DNA of 64,000 nucleotides from a bacterium (GTDB lineage Bacteria; Desulfobacterota; Deferrisomatia; Deferrisomatales; Deferrisomataceae): NCBI GenBank assembly GCA_027021615.1, contig JALUTY010000096.1, forward strand, positions 33,006-97,005, in the 5' to 3' direction. Shown piece after piece: positions 33,526 to 42,438 of the stretch. The notes beneath the pieces are model-generated. The model made no database searches. It was not told the origin of the DNA and worked only from the letters and a program-made list of their open reading frames with translations. Position 1 is the stretch's first letter; the number at the start of each line of letters is the position of its first letter. The translations under genes and the position numbers were made by a program.

Positions 33526-35280
33526 CTACAGGTTCACCACGAGGGCGATGAGGAAGAACAGGGCGGCCACGGCCATGGCGATGTACTGCTGGAGACGGCC
33601 GGTCTGGGCCCGCCGCACCCGGTCGCCCAGGCCCAGCACCCCGTAGGCGCTGCCGTCCACGACCCCGTCGATGGCCTTCACGTCAAACCGGCTCCACAGG
33701 GCTGCCGCGCCCAGGGCGAACCGGTACCCCACTCGCCGGTAAATCTCGCTCACCCACTCGTTGGCCGGCTCGAACCACCGCTTGTCGATCCGCAGGAGCC
33801 AGGCCATGGCCCGGCGGTAAAACCAGTCCAGATCCAGATTGAGCTTGGCCTCGGGGGTGAGCTTCTTGCGCAGCAGGTAGAAGGCGAGCCCCGTGAACCC
33901 GAGCAGCTGTAGGGTCTCCGAGAGGTGGTAGGCGGTGTACGGGTGGTACTCCACCGGGAACGGCAGCATCCGGTACAGGTAGTCGGGGTACACGCCCAGG
34001 AAGAAGCAGAAGAAGGCGGCGATGCCCATGGCCACCAGCATGTTCTTGGGCGGGTCCTTGCACTCCCGGCCGCTGTCCTTGCCGAACCAGATGAAGTAGG
34101 GGAGCTTGATACCCACCGACAGAAACGTTCCCACTGCGGCCAGGCTCAGCATCAGCATGAGCACGGTGCGATGGGCCGCCCCCGCGCCCGCGATCACCAT
34201 GGACTTGGAGATGAACCCGCTCGTCAGGGGAAACCCCGAGATGGAGATCCCGCCGATCACGGTGGCGACCATGGCCAGGGGCATCCGCTTGTACAGGCCG
34301 CCCAGCTCCGAGAGCTTGGAGGTACCGGCCATCTCCAGCACCGCGCCCACGCCCATGAACAGGAGCGCCTTGTACAGGATGTGGGCGTAGGCGTGGGCCA
34401 CGGCGCCGTTCACGGCCAGGGCCGTGCCGATACCGATGCCGCACACCATGTAGCCCACCTGGCTCACGATGTGATACGCCAGGATTCGGCGGCCGTCGTT
34501 CTCGATGATGGCGTAAAGCACGCCGTAGATGGTCATGATCGCGCCGGCCACCGCGAGCACCTCGTAGCCGGGGAAGGCCCGGGCCAGCACGTACACCGCG
34601 GTCTTGGTGGTGAACGCGCACATGAACACCGCACCCATCACCGTGGCCTCGGGGTAGGCGTCGGGGAGCCAGGCATGGATCGGTGGCACGGCCGCGTTCA
34701 GCGCGAACCCGATCAGGATCAGGTATGCGGCCAGATCCGCGGTGTCGGCTGGGATCGGGCCGAACGACAGGTCCCCGGTCTTCATCCACTTCAAGAAGAT
34801 GCCGGCCATCAGCACCAAGCCGCCCACGGTGTGGACCAGCAGGTACCGGAACCCAGCCCGCACCGAGGCCCGGCGTCGTCGCAGGAACACCAGGAACGCC
34901 GAGGCGAAGGCCATCAGCTCCCACCACACGAAAAGGGTCAGGTAGTCCCCGGCCAGGGTGACCCCCAGCGAGCCCGCCACGTAGAGCATGGCCGAGACGT
35001 GCTGGCCGGTGTCCTCCACGTGGAGCCCATAGATCGCCCCGATCAGGGCCATCAGGGTGAACACGTTCAGGAACACCAGGGCCAGCTTGTCCACGTGGGC
35101 CGGCACCAGCCGGAACCCCAGGTACTCCAGGGAGCCGTAAGTGCCGGGGACCATGGCGTTCACCGAGAGGAACGCCACCAGGGGCACGGCCACCAGGACC
35201 ACCTGCCGGGGCCGGCCCCGGAGCACGGCCGCGAGAGCCGCGCCCAACACGAACAGGAGCGCCGGGTGCATGAGGCCCAT
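33526..35280 (-). CDS. NuoL/MrpD-like proton-translocating subunit (NuoL position)
   Basis: A 584-residue antiporter-like subunit. TM5 glutamate is present (FVWWELMAFASAF), as are a TM8 lysine (FTTKTAVYVLARAF) and TM12 lysine (HILYKALLFMGVGA). The TM7 lysine position reads FALNAAVPPIHAWLPDAYPE, with asparagine instead. The segment AYPEATVMGAVFM resembles MrpD-type proteins more than classical NuoL. The C-terminal 100 residues (ANEWVSEIYRRVGYR, then QTGRLQQYIAMAVAALFF) recall the lateral helix and last helix of NuoL. The ATG at 35280 has GGGAGGAGG 7 bases upstream; a longer frame is unlikely. It occupies the NuoL slot, just before nuoM. Confidence 0.85.
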   Translation of the reverse strand: MGLMHPALLFVLGAALAAVLRGRPRQVVLVAVPLVAFLSVNAMVPGTYGSLEYLGFRLVPAHVDKLALVFLNVFTLMALIGAIYGLHVEDTGQHVSAMLYVAGSLGVTLAGDYLTLFVWWELMAFASAFLVFLRRRRASVRAGFRYLLVHTVGGLVLMAGIFLKWMKTGDLSFGPIPADTADLAAYLILIGFALNAAVPPIHAWLPDAYPEATVMGAVFMCAFTTKTAVYVLARAFPGYEVLAVAGAIMTIYGVLYAIIENDGRRILAYHIVSQVGYMVCGIGIGTALAVNGAVAHAYAHILYKALLFMGVGAVLEMAGTSKLSELGGLYKRMPLAMVATVIGGISISGFPLTSGFISKSMVIAGAGAAHRTVLMLMLSLAAVGTFLSVGIKLPYFIWFGKDSGRECKDPPKNMLVAMGIAAFFCFFLGVYPDYLYRMLPFPVEYHPYTAYHLSETLQLLGFTGLAFYLLRKKLTPEAKLNLDLDWFYRRAMAWLLRIDKRWFEPANEWVSEIYRRVGYRFALGAAALWSRFDVKAIDGVVDGSAYGVLGLGDRVRRAQTGRLQQYIAMAVAALFFLIALVVNL

Positions 35281-35282
35281 GG

Positions 35283-35549
35283 TCAGTCCTCCTCCCGGTC
35301 GTAGAAGTCCTCGGGCTTCATGAGCCACAGGTGGCCCAGGCCCTTCATGCCCTTGGCCATCACCAGGCCGCCCAGCAGGGCGAACAGGGCCCAGAACCCC
35401 CGGACGCGGTCCCCCCAGAAATGGAGCTCGTGGCGGGGTGTGAACACGTCGTAGGCCACGAACAGCCCCAGGAGCCCGAAGAAGACGGCCCGCAGCCGGT
35501 CGGGCCGCTCCCGGAGCCGGTCGATCACGCGCACCAAGCCAGAGCTCAT
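35283..35549 (-). CDS. 88-residue two-helix membrane protein of the nuo operon
   Basis: A small protein encoded between the two MrpD/NuoL-like subunits, overlapping the upstream gene by 4 bases (ATGA) and ending 3 bases before the next start. Two hydrophobic helices (about residues 20-36, AVFFGLLGLFVAYDVF, and 51-68, GFWALFALLGGLVMAKGM) are separated by a charged loop; the C-terminus is acidic. I know no canonical complex I subunit like it. Its position suggests a linker or accessory subunit between two antiporter modules (inference). Confidence 0.75.
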   Translation of the reverse strand: MSSGLVRVIDRLRERPDRLRAVFFGLLGLFVAYDVFTPRHELHFWGDRVRGFWALFALLGGLVMAKGMKGLGHLWLMKPEDFYDREED

Positions 35550-37015
35550 CGCACCACCTCGATGAGTTTCAGGAACAGGTCGGGGTAAAAGCCGAACACC
35601 ACGCTGAACACCGCAGTCAGGAACAGCGGCACCACCATGAAGGGACTGGCCTCGGCCATCTGGAGCCGGGCCGCCCCGCCGTTGCGGGGGAAGAACGCTC
35701 GCAGGAACACCGGCACGAAGTACCCGGCGTTCAGGAACGAGCTCGCCAGGAGCACCACCAGGAGCCCCAGGCTCTTGAGCTCCATGGTTCCCAGGGCCAG
35801 GTACCACTTGGACACGAACCCGGCCACGGGCGGCGCCCCGATCATGGAGAGGCTCGCCAGGCCGAACGCTGCCATGGTGAACGGCATCTTGTACCCGATG
35901 CCGTCGAGCTGGCTGATCTCGGTCTTCCGGTGGGCCACCATGATGGCGCCGGCGCAGAAGAACAGGGTGATCTTGGAGAACGCGTGGTTGGGGATGTGGA
36001 TCAGCCCGCCGGTGATCCCGCTGGGGGTGAGCATGGCCACCCCCAGCACGATGTAGGAGAGCTGGCTGATGGTGGAGTAGGCGAGCCGGGCCTTGAGGTT
36101 GTCCTTGGTGAGCGCGATGGCCGAGCCCATGAGGATGGTGAACGCGGCGATGTAGGCCGTGACCAGGCCCAGGCCGTAGCGCTGGAGCAGGTCCACTCCG
36201 AACACGTACAGCATCACCCGACAGATCGAGAACACGCCCACCTTCACCACGGCTACCGCATGCAGCAACGCGCTCACCGGGGTGGGGGCCACCATGGCCG
36301 AGGGAAGCCAGTTGTGCAGCGGCATGATTGCGGCCTTGGCATACCCGAACAGGCTCATGAAGAACAGAACGCTCACCAGCACCCGGCCGGCGTCGGCCGG
36401 GAAGATGCCGGTCTGGATGTTGGTGGCGAAGTCCAGGGTGCCGGTGGTCACGTAGGTGAGCACCAGCACCGGCAGCAGCAGCAGCTTGGAGGTCACCATC
36501 AGATAGGTGATGTACTTGCGGCTGCCGTCGTAGGCCTCGCCGTCCTGGTGGTGCATCACCAGGGGGTAGGTGAAGATGCTGACCAGCTCGTAGAACAGGT
36601 ACAGGCTCAGCAGGCTGCCCGAGAACGCCACCCCCACGGCGCTGAAGATCGTGGCCGCGTAGCACACATAGAATCGGGTCTGGGCGTGTTCGTGCAGCCC
36701 CCGCATGTAGCCCACGCAGTAGAACCCGGCCAGGATCCATAGGAACGAGCTCACCCCGGCGAACAGAAGGCTCATGCCGTCCACCCGCAGACGGATCGCC
36801 ACGCCGTCGAAGAACTCGAAGGGGGTGTAGGTGTACACCCCGCCGTGGATCACCGCGGGCAGCAGGCTCATGGCCACCACGAACGTGGCCGTGGCCCCCA
36901 CCACCGAGCAGGCCTCGCGCACGTTGGGCCACCGGCCGGTGGCCAGGATCGCTACGGCCGTCAGGAGCGGCAGCAGGATCGGGATCACGATGCGGGCGGT
37001 TTCGATCTCGTACAT
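35546..37015 (-). CDS. MrpD/NuoL-like proton-translocating subunit, extra copy
   Basis: A 489-residue antiporter-like subunit. All classical charged positions appear: TM5 glutamate in YLFYELVSIFTYPLV, TM7 lysine in GYAKAAIMPLHNWLPSAMV, TM8 region TPVSALLHAVAVVKVGVF, and TM12 lysine in HAFSKITLFFCAGAI. It has the HAxxVVKxG pattern of MrpD/NuoL. It follows nuoK by 10 bases and overlaps the 88-residue gene. With the protein at 33526, NuoM and NuoN this gives four antiporter-like subunits instead of three. Confidence 0.87.
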   Translation of the reverse strand: MYEIETARIVIPILLPLLTAVAILATGRWPNVREACSVVGATATFVVAMSLLPAVIHGGVYTYTPFEFFDGVAIRLRVDGMSLLFAGVSSFLWILAGFYCVGYMRGLHEHAQTRFYVCYAATIFSAVGVAFSGSLLSLYLFYELVSIFTYPLVMHHQDGEAYDGSRKYITYLMVTSKLLLLPVLVLTYVTTGTLDFATNIQTGIFPADAGRVLVSVLFFMSLFGYAKAAIMPLHNWLPSAMVAPTPVSALLHAVAVVKVGVFSICRVMLYVFGVDLLQRYGLGLVTAYIAAFTILMGSAIALTKDNLKARLAYSTISQLSYIVLGVAMLTPSGITGGLIHIPNHAFSKITLFFCAGAIMVAHRKTEISQLDGIGYKMPFTMAAFGLASLSMIGAPPVAGFVSKWYLALGTMELKSLGLLVVLLASSFLNAGYFVPVFLRAFFPRNGGAARLQMAEASPFMVVPLFLTAVFSVVFGFYPDLFLKLIEVVR

Positions 37016-37025
37016 GGCGACCCCG

Positions 37026-37349
37026 TCAGTCCTTCAGCTCGGAGATCTCGTCGGCCAGGATGGTGCGGAACCGCCGGTACACCACCACGGCGATCGACAG
37101 ACAGATGGCGGCTTCGGCCGCGGCCAGGCCCATAATGAACAGGGTGAAGGTCTGGCCCACGGTCTTGTCGGGCGCGAGGAACGTGTTGAAGGCCACGAAG
37201 TTGAGCCCGGCCGCGTTCAGGATCAGCTCCACGCTGATCAGCATGCTAATGAACCCGGGCCGGCTCACCAGGCCATACAGCCCCAGGGCGAACAGGCACA
37301 GGGCCACCACCAGGTAGGACTCAAGATGGCCGAAGATCGCCGGCTGCAT
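37026..37349 (-). CDS. nuoK: NADH-quinone oxidoreductase-type subunit K
   Basis: A 107-residue three-helix subunit at the junction of the membrane arm. The TM2 glutamate is in SMLISVELILNAAGLNFVAF and the TM3 glutamate in GLAAAEAAICLSIAVVVYR, both required for proton transfer in studied complexes. It starts 3 bases after nuoJ and is followed by the extra antiporter-like gene. Confidence 0.95.
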   Translation of the reverse strand: MQPAIFGHLESYLVVALCLFALGLYGLVSRPGFISMLISVELILNAAGLNFVAFNTFLAPDKTVGQTFTLFIMGLAAAEAAICLSIAVVVYRRFRTILADEISELKD

Positions 37350-37352
37350 GGT

Positions 37353-37901
37353 CTACCCTCCCGTGGGCCGCCGGCCCCGGCGGGCCAGGACCACCGATCC
37401 CACGATGGCCACCAGGAGAACGAGGGAGATCAGCTCGAACACGAACGCGTACCGGGTCAGCAGGCCCTCGCCCACCTGCTGCAGGGTGCCCTCCACCGCC
37501 GTGGGCTCGGCCTGCCACCGGGTGGCGAGCACGGCCGAGCCCAGCACCAGGGCCGCGAACAGGCCCACCCCGAACCCGGCCGCCAGCTTGCCGGGCCCCG
37601 CACGGGGGACCTTCTCGGCCTCGCTCGGCGGACGGGCCAACATCACGGCGAACACGATGCTGATGCACACCGCACCCACGTAGATCAGGATCTGCATGGC
37701 CGCGATGAAGTGGGTGCCCAGGTACACGTACAGCCCGGCCACGCCCACCAGGGAGGTGGCAAGCCCCAACACGGCGTGGATCAGCCGCTTGGCGCCCACC
37801 GCCACCACGCCGCCGGCCAGGGCCAGGAACACGAACCCCAGGAACGCGGCATCGGCCAGGTAGATGTACAGCCTCAGGCTCGGGTCGAAGGTGAAGGTCA
37901 T
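37353..37901 (-). CDS. nuoJ: NADH-quinone oxidoreductase-type subunit J
   Basis: A 182-residue five-helix membrane subunit. The TM3 region LGTHFIAAMQILIYVGAVCI carries the conserved MQxxIYxGAV signature with the pi-bulge segment. The ATG at 37901 (MTFTFDPSLRL) is chosen; an open frame runs on to 38018 only because the upstream 7-mer repeat array happens to lack stops. That array, not a promoter, separates nuoJ from nuoI. Confidence 0.93.
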   Translation of the reverse strand: MTFTFDPSLRLYIYLADAAFLGFVFLALAGGVVAVGAKRLIHAVLGLATSLVGVAGLYVYLGTHFIAAMQILIYVGAVCISIVFAVMLARPPSEAEKVPRAGPGKLAAGFGVGLFAALVLGSAVLATRWQAEPTAVEGTLQQVGEGLLTRYAFVFELISLVLLVAIVGSVVLARRGRRPTGG

Positions 37902-37912
37902 GTCTGGGTCCG

Positions 37913-38066
37913 TGAGTCGTGAGTCGTTGAGCTGTCGTTCGTCGCGTGAAGTTCCGTAGGTTGCAGGTCGTTCGTCGTTGGTCGTGTGAACTGTCGTTCG
38001 TCGTTGGACTGCAACCACCTACAACCTGCGACTTACGACCAACGACCTCCGACCAACGACAAACGG
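37913..38066. repeat. 7-mer array forming a large inverted repeat inside the nuo operon
   Basis: Between nuoI and nuoJ. Repeats of GTCGTTS (GTCGTTC, GTCGTTG and variants) run through the left half, and their complements (GACCAAC, AACGACC) through the right half, so a long imperfect stem can form around 37995-38030 (GTAGGTTGCAGGTCG against ACCTACAACCTGCGAC). It is inside a polycistronic transcript. The same design occurs at 39620-39746 and 45462-45560. Confidence 0.8.
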
Positions 38067-38104
38067 CCTCCTAGCCTCCCAGCCTCTCAGCTTCCTAGCT
38101 TTCC
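38064..38104. repeat. 8-mer tail running into the nuoI stop
   Basis: Tandem CCTAGCCT/CCCAGCCT/CTCAGCTT-type 8-mers follow the 7-mer array and overlap the end of nuoI (stop at 38095). A similar tail follows the array after nuoH (39747-39801). The pairing of 7-mer block and 8-mer tail is a recurring layout. Confidence 0.65.
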
Positions 38105-38601
38105 GGCGGCTTGGGCGCCACCGGGGTCAGGTCGGCGATCTTGGGCTCCACGCCCAGGGCCCGGCACCGGTCCCGGAACCGCTCCACCAGGTCATAGTGG
38201 AAGTCGTGGCGGCTGGTGCCCGCGAGGTTGTACTCGTGGGAGAACTCGATCGCCGACGTGGGACAGGCCTCTACGCAGTTGCCGCACAGGCTGCACTTGG
38301 TGAAGTCCAGGCGGTACTCGGTGAGCACCTTTTTCTTGGCCCCCTCGGGCTTCTCGCCCTTCACCGTGATGCACCCCGAGGGGCAGGCCCGCTGGCACAT
38401 CATGCACACGATGCATTTGTCCTTGCCCGTCTTGGGGTTCACTACCAGGTCGATGTGGCCCCGGTAGTTGGGGGTCACCTCCAGCTCGTCGAACGGGTAG
38501 TGGGTGGTCACGGTGGGGGCCAGGGCGAAGCGGCCCGTGACCTTCAGCCCCACCAGCAGAGACCACAGCCCTTCGAAGATCTCGCGGAAGTACCGGATCA
38601 T
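38095..38601 (-). CDS. nuoI: NADH-quinone oxidoreductase-type subunit I
   Basis: A 168-residue peripheral-arm ferredoxin subunit. Two [4Fe-4S] motifs, CIVCMMCQRACPSGC and CSLCGNCVEACP, bind clusters N6a and N6b. The N-terminal amphipathic helix (MIRYFREIFEGLWSLLVGLK) anchors it to the membrane arm. Its final codons lie in an 8-mer repeat tail, so the last residues (APKPPES) may be repeat-derived. It follows nuoH by 7 bases. Confidence 0.95.
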   Translation of the reverse strand: MIRYFREIFEGLWSLLVGLKVTGRFALAPTVTTHYPFDELEVTPNYRGHIDLVVNPKTGKDKCIVCMMCQRACPSGCITVKGEKPEGAKKKVLTEYRLDFTKCSLCGNCVEACPTSAIEFSHEYNLAGTSRHDFHYDLVERFRDRCRALGVEPKIADLTPVAPKPPES

Positions 38602-38608
38602 GGCGTTC

Positions 38609-39613
38609 CTAGAGCTTGAGCCACACGGCTGTGACGGCCAGGTTGGCCATGGAGATCGGGATCAGGATCTTCCAGCAGAAGTTCAGGAGCTGGTCGAACC
38701 GGACCCGGGGGTAGGTCCACCGCACCCAGATCATCACCACGATCAGTCCGTACACCTTGGCCAGGAACCACAGGGTCTGGATCACCGTGGCCCAGAACCC
38801 GGTGCCGGTGGTGGTGAGGAACGCCGGCCCGTTCCAGCCACCCAGGAACAGGGTGGTGGCGATGGCCGAGACCAGGAGCATGTTGGTGTACTCCCCCAGG
38901 AAGAACAGGCCGAAGCCCATGCCGGCGTACTCGGTGTGGAACCCGGCGGTGAGCTCGCTCTCGGCCTCGGGCAGGTCGAACGGGGCCCGGTTTGTCTCGG
39001 CAATGCCGCAGATGAAGTAGACGAGGAACGCCACGAACCCCATGGGCGTGAATGCGAACCAGAACCCGCCCTGAGCGGCCACGATGTCGCTCATGCGGAA
39101 GCTGCCCACCCAGATCACGATGGTCAGCAAGCTCAGGAGCAAGGGGATCTCGTAGGCCACGTTCTGGGCCACGGCCCGGATGGCCCCGAACAGACTGTAC
39201 TTGTTGGCCGAGCTCCACCCGGCCACCAGAATGGCCAGCACGTTCACCGCGGCCAGGCTCAGGATGAACAGCACCCCGATGTCGAGATCCCGCACCTGGA
39301 GCAGTCGAGCGAACGGAACCACGATCAGCGCCGCGATCGGGGGCACGAAGCTCAGGATCGGCGCGGCCCGGAACAGGCTGGCGTCGGCGTTGCGGGGCAC
39401 CAGCATCTGCTTGGCCATGAGTTTCATCCCGTCCACCGCGGTCTGAAGGAGCCCGTGGGGCCCCACCTCGAACGGCCCCGGCCGTCGCTGAATGTGGCCG
39501 CAGATCTTCCGTTCCACCAGCACCAGCACGGCGGCGTTGGTGAAGGCGAACGCCACCACGATCACGAACGACACGATCAGGCGGATCAGGTCGGGTGGAA
39601 AAACGTCGGTCAT
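38609..39613 (-). CDS. nuoH: NADH-quinone oxidoreductase-type subunit H
   Basis: A 334-residue membrane subunit forming part of the quinone-binding site. The loop signatures [21 protein letters not shown] and [20 protein letters not shown] are diagnostic. The ATG at 39613 gives a normal N-terminus ([16 protein letters not shown]); the frame extends upstream into a repeat array, which is not coding. The 208-base spacer to nuoD is filled with 7-mer and 8-mer repeats. Confidence 0.95.
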   Translation of the reverse strand: MTDVFPPDLIRLIVSFVIVVAFAFTNAAVLVLVERKICGHIQRRPGPFEVGPHGLLQTAVDGMKLMAKQMLVPRNADASLFRAAPILSFVPPIAALIVVPFARLLQVRDLDIGVLFILSLAAVNVLAILVAGWSSANKYSLFGAIRAVAQNVAYEIPLLLSLLTIVIWVGSFRMSDIVAAQGGFWFAFTPMGFVAFLVYFICGIAETNRAPFDLPEAESELTAGFHTEYAGMGFGLFFLGEYTNMLLVSAIATTLFLGGWNGPAFLTTTGTGFWATVIQTLWFLAKVYGLIVVMIWVRWTYPRVRFDQLLNFCWKILIPISMANLAVTAVWLKL

Positions 39614-39619
39614 GGGATC

Positions 39620-39801
39620 GGTCCGTCGGTCGTTAAACTGCCGTGGGTCGTTGGTCGTTCGTCGTGTGAAGTTCCGTAGGTCGCCGGTCGTTGGTCGTTC
39701 GTCGTTGACCTTCAACCACCTACGACCTACGACTTACCGACGAACGGCCTCCTAGCCTCCTAACTTCCCAACGTCCTAGCGTCCTAGCGTCCTAGCGTCC
39801 C
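39620..39801. repeat. 7-mer inverted array plus 8-mer tail between nuoD and nuoH
   Basis: 39620-39746 holds GTCGTTS-type 7-mers and, after a turn near 39705, their complements, so the RNA can fold into a long imperfect hairpin. 39747-39801 continues as tandem 8-mers (CGTCCTAG repeated four times with variants before it). With the block between nuoI and nuoJ, this is the second such array inside one operon. Confidence 0.8.
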
Positions 39802-39804
39802 CGC

Positions 39805-39821
39805 GGCGCGCGAAGCGCGCC
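39805..39821 (-). other. Perfect hairpin abutting the nuoD stop
   Basis: GGCGCGC-loop-GCGCGCC, 7 bp with a 3-base UUC loop on the minus strand, directly after the nuoD stop codon. There is no U-run. It is a candidate RNA-processing or stabilising element between nuoD and nuoH. Confidence 0.55.
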
Positions 39822-40937
39822 TTACCGGTCGATCTCCGGAATCACCAGGTCCAGGCTGCCCATGATGGCCACCAGGTCGGCCAGGAGCACCCCGGACGCG
39901 AGCTCGTTCAGGAGGCTCAGGTTCGAGTAGGACGGCGGCCGGATCTTGAGCCGATAGGGAACGTCCGTGCCGTCGCCCGCCAGGTAGTACCCCAGCTCGC
40001 CCCGGGCCGCCTCCACGGCCTGGTACACCTCGCCCGGGCCGAGCTTGAGCTTCCTCGGGACCTTCTCGGCCATGACCGACCCGTCGGGCAGCCGGTCCAG
40101 CGCCTGCTCCACGATCCGCAGCGACTGCTCCATCTCGGCCAGCCTCACCCGGTACCGGGCGAAACAGTCTCCCTCGGGGAACGTGGGGATGTCGAAGTCG
40201 AGCTCGGAGTACACCGAGTAAGGCTCCACCCGGCGGATGTCGTAAGGAATGCCGCTGCCCCGGGCCACCGGGCCGGTGGCGCCGTACTTGCGGATCATGT
40301 CCGGTGAGATGATCCCCACGCCCTCCACCCGCTTGCGGAAGATCACGTTGCCGGTCACCAGCTTGTGGTACGCCTCGAACCGGCTGCGCATCCGCCGGAT
40401 GAACACCCGGGTGCCCTGGATGAACCTCTCGTCCAGGTCCCGGTTCACCCCGCCGACCCGGAAGTAGCTGAAGGTGAGGCGCGCGCCGGTCACGTGCTCC
40501 AGCAGGTCAAGGATGTACTCCCGGTCGTCGAACGAGTAGAGGATCGGGGTGAACGCCCCCAGGTCCAGCAGGAACGCGCCGAACCACAGTAGGTGGCTCG
40601 CGATGCGGTTGAGCTCGGTGGTGATCACCCGGATGTACTCGGCCCGAGGCGGCACCTCGATCCCGAGCATCCGCTCCACGGCGAGCACGTGGCCGTGGCC
40701 GAACGAGAGCGCACCGGCGTAGTCCATGCGGCCCACGTTGGCGTAGAAGCCGCTGACGTTTCGTACCTCGCCCATCTTCTCGTGCATGCGGTGGCCGTAC
40801 CCGATGACCGGGTGGGCCTCGAGCACGTACTCCCCGTCGAGCTTCAGCACCACCCGGAGCACCCCGTGGGTGCTGGGGTGCTGGGGGCCCATGTTGAGGA
40901 CCAGGGTCTCCAGGGTGGGGTCGGGCCGGGGGATCAT
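39822..40937 (-). CDS. nuoD: NADH-quinone oxidoreductase-type subunit D
   Basis: A 371-residue 49-kDa-type subunit forming the quinone pocket with NuoB. NMGPQHPSTHGVLRVVLKLDGE at the N-terminus (split here), the GYGHRMHEKMGEVRN stretch and the C-terminal ending VAIMGSLDLVIPEIDR are diagnostic; hydrogenase cysteines are absent as expected. It overlaps nuoC by 4 bases, and NuoC and NuoD are separate proteins here. Confidence 0.96.
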   Translation of the reverse strand: MIPRPDPTLETLVLNMGPQHPSTHGVLRVVLKLDGEYVLEAHPVIGYGHRMHEKMGEVRNVSGFYANVGRMDYAGALSFGHGHVLAVERMLGIEVPPRAEYIRVITTELNRIASHLLWFGAFLLDLGAFTPILYSFDDREYILDLLEHVTGARLTFSYFRVGGVNRDLDERFIQGTRVFIRRMRSRFEAYHKLVTGNVIFRKRVEGVGIISPDMIRKYGATGPVARGSGIPYDIRRVEPYSVYSELDFDIPTFPEGDCFARYRVRLAEMEQSLRIVEQALDRLPDGSVMAEKVPRKLKLGPGEVYQAVEAARGELGYYLAGDGTDVPYRLKIRPPSYSNLSLLNELASGVLLADLVAIMGSLDLVIPEIDR

Positions 40938-41422
40938 GATGCCTCCCCTTGGTGAGCCGGGGGCGGGACGATGTCGTCCAGGCTCTTGAGCTTCTTCTCA
41001 TTCTTGCGCAGGGGCCTCAGGTCCCCTGCGTCCTCGGGAAGGATCAGGGGGGAGAGGTCCGGGTGGCCCTCGAACTCCACCCCATAGAAGTCGTGCTGCT
41101 CGCGCTCGTGCCAGCTGGCCCCGGGGAAGATGTCCTGGATCGTGGGCACCCGTGGGGACTCCCGGTCGGTGCGCACCCGGAGCCGGACCCGGCAGCCCCC
41201 TTCCAGCCGGTGGAAGTGGTACACCACCATCATCTCCGGCGCCGCATCCACGCCGATCACGTCCTCGATCAGGAACTCGCGGTCCCGCAAGGCCTGGGCC
41301 ACCTCCCGGAGCCGCTCGGTCGGCACCCACGCCTCCACGTGGACTCCCTTGGTGGGGTGGTCGGCCGGTGCCGCATCGACGCCGGTGGTCTCGAGGACCT
41401 GCAGGATCTCCTCAAGCGTCAT
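40934..41422 (-). CDS. nuoC: NADH-quinone oxidoreductase-type subunit C
   Basis: A 162-residue 30-kDa-type subunit of the peripheral arm. [22 protein letters not shown] and the signature [20 protein letters not shown] are typical, followed by [18 protein letters not shown]. It overlaps nuoB at its 5' end by 11 bases and nuoD at its 3' end (ATGA), so translation is coupled. Confidence 0.94.
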   Translation of the reverse strand: MTLEEILQVLETTGVDAAPADHPTKGVHVEAWVPTERLREVAQALRDREFLIEDVIGVDAAPEMMVVYHFHRLEGGCRVRLRVRTDRESPRVPTIQDIFPGASWHEREQHDFYGVEFEGHPDLSPLILPEDAGDLRPLRKNEKKLKSLDDIVPPPAHQGEAS

Positions 41423-42032
41423 CGGGGCTCCACCTCCCGGCCTCCGGGTTACGCTTGGGCCGGAACCGTCCCTTGGTCTGGGGCAGCGGGTGGCGCACGC
41501 CCGAGATCTTCTCCTGGAGCTGGAGGATCCCCTCCAACAGACCCTCGGGCCGGGGCGGACACCCCGGCACGTACACGTCCACCGGGATCAGGCGGTCCAC
41601 CCCCTCCACCACGTTGTAGTTCTCGGGGATCGCGAACGGCCCGCCGGAGATCGCGCAGTTGCCCATGGCGATCACCCACTTGGGCGCGGTCATCTGCTCG
41701 TACAGGGTGAGCACGGCCGGAGCCATCTTCTTGTTCACTGTGCCGGCCACGATCATCAGGTCGCACTGGCGGGGGCTCGGCCGGAACACCTCGGCCCCGA
41801 ACCGGGAGATGTCGAGCCGGGCCATGCCCACGGCCATCATCTCCAGGGCGCAGCAGGCCAGTCCGAAGGTCATGGGCCAAATGGAGTTGGCCCGGCAGTA
41901 GTTGATCACCGCGTCGATGGCGGGGTTCCGGAGCCGGGCCGGCAGGGTCTCGTACTCGTACCCGGGGCCCGGGTCGAAGGAGGGGCACAGGCGGCAGGCC
42001 GGGCTCACCGCGTCTGGATTTTTCGGGGCCAC
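41412..42032 (-). CDS. nuoB: NADH-quinone oxidoreductase-type subunit B
   Basis: A 206-residue subunit carrying cluster N2, the last redox centre before quinone. The ligands are in [22 protein letters not shown] and [20 protein letters not shown]. The N-terminus has an additional CRLC pair (residues 13-16), which is not a known cluster ligand in the family. It overlaps nuoA by 28 bases. C-terminal residues after SGVRHPLP are variable. Confidence 0.95.
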   Translation of the reverse strand: MAPKNPDAVSPACRLCPSFDPGPGYEYETLPARLRNPAIDAVINYCRANSIWPMTFGLACCALEMMAVGMARLDISRFGAEVFRPSPRQCDLMIVAGTVNKKMAPAVLTLYEQMTAPKWVIAMGNCAISGGPFAIPENYNVVEGVDRLIPVDVYVPGCPPRPEGLLEGILQLQEKISGVRHPLPQTKGRFRPKRNPEAGRWSPDDA

Positions 42033-42409
42033 GTGAACACTCCCTTGCGCCAGGCATAAACGACGGCCAGGGCCAGCACGGCCACGAACAGGATCACCTC
42101 GAGCGCCACGCCGAACCCGGGGACCTTGCGGTAGGCGAGCGCTGCGGGGAACAGGTACAACACGTCCACGTCAAAGGCCAGAAACATCAGGGCGTACAGG
42201 TAGTACAGCACCCCGTACCGGATCCAAGCGGGTCCGATGGGGTCCATACCGCACTCGTAGGTCTCGGAGGTCTTGCGGGAGAACACCCGGGGAGCCATCA
42301 GGGCCGACACCAGAAACGGCGCGGCCGCCACCACGAGACCCACGGCCAGGAAGAAGATGACGTAGGCATGATCAAGTACCCATTTCTGGTCCACGGCCGC
42401 TCCTCCCAT
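42005..42409 (-). CDS. nuoA: NADH-quinone oxidoreductase-type subunit A
   Basis: A 134-residue three-helix membrane subunit. The conserved [18 protein letters not shown] loop and [18 protein letters not shown] helix identify NuoA. It is the first gene of the nuo operon, 30 bases downstream of a good promoter. The start at 42409 follows a weak ribosome-binding site; a GTG a few codons later is an alternative. nuoE, nuoF and nuoG are absent from the locus. Confidence 0.94.
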   Translation of the reverse strand: MGGAAVDQKWVLDHAYVIFFLAVGLVVAAAPFLVSALMAPRVFSRKTSETYECGMDPIGPAWIRYGVLYYLYALMFLAFDVDVLYLFPAALAYRKVPGFGVALEVILFVAVLALAVVYAWRKGVFTWPRKIQTR

Positions 42410-42438
42410 GGGCCAACCCGGGGTAGGACGGCGGGGAC

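Noticed and set aside
37902..38018. N-terminal extension of nuoJ into the 7-mer array
   Set aside because: The extra residues are translated repeat units; the ATG at 37901 gives the usual NuoJ start.
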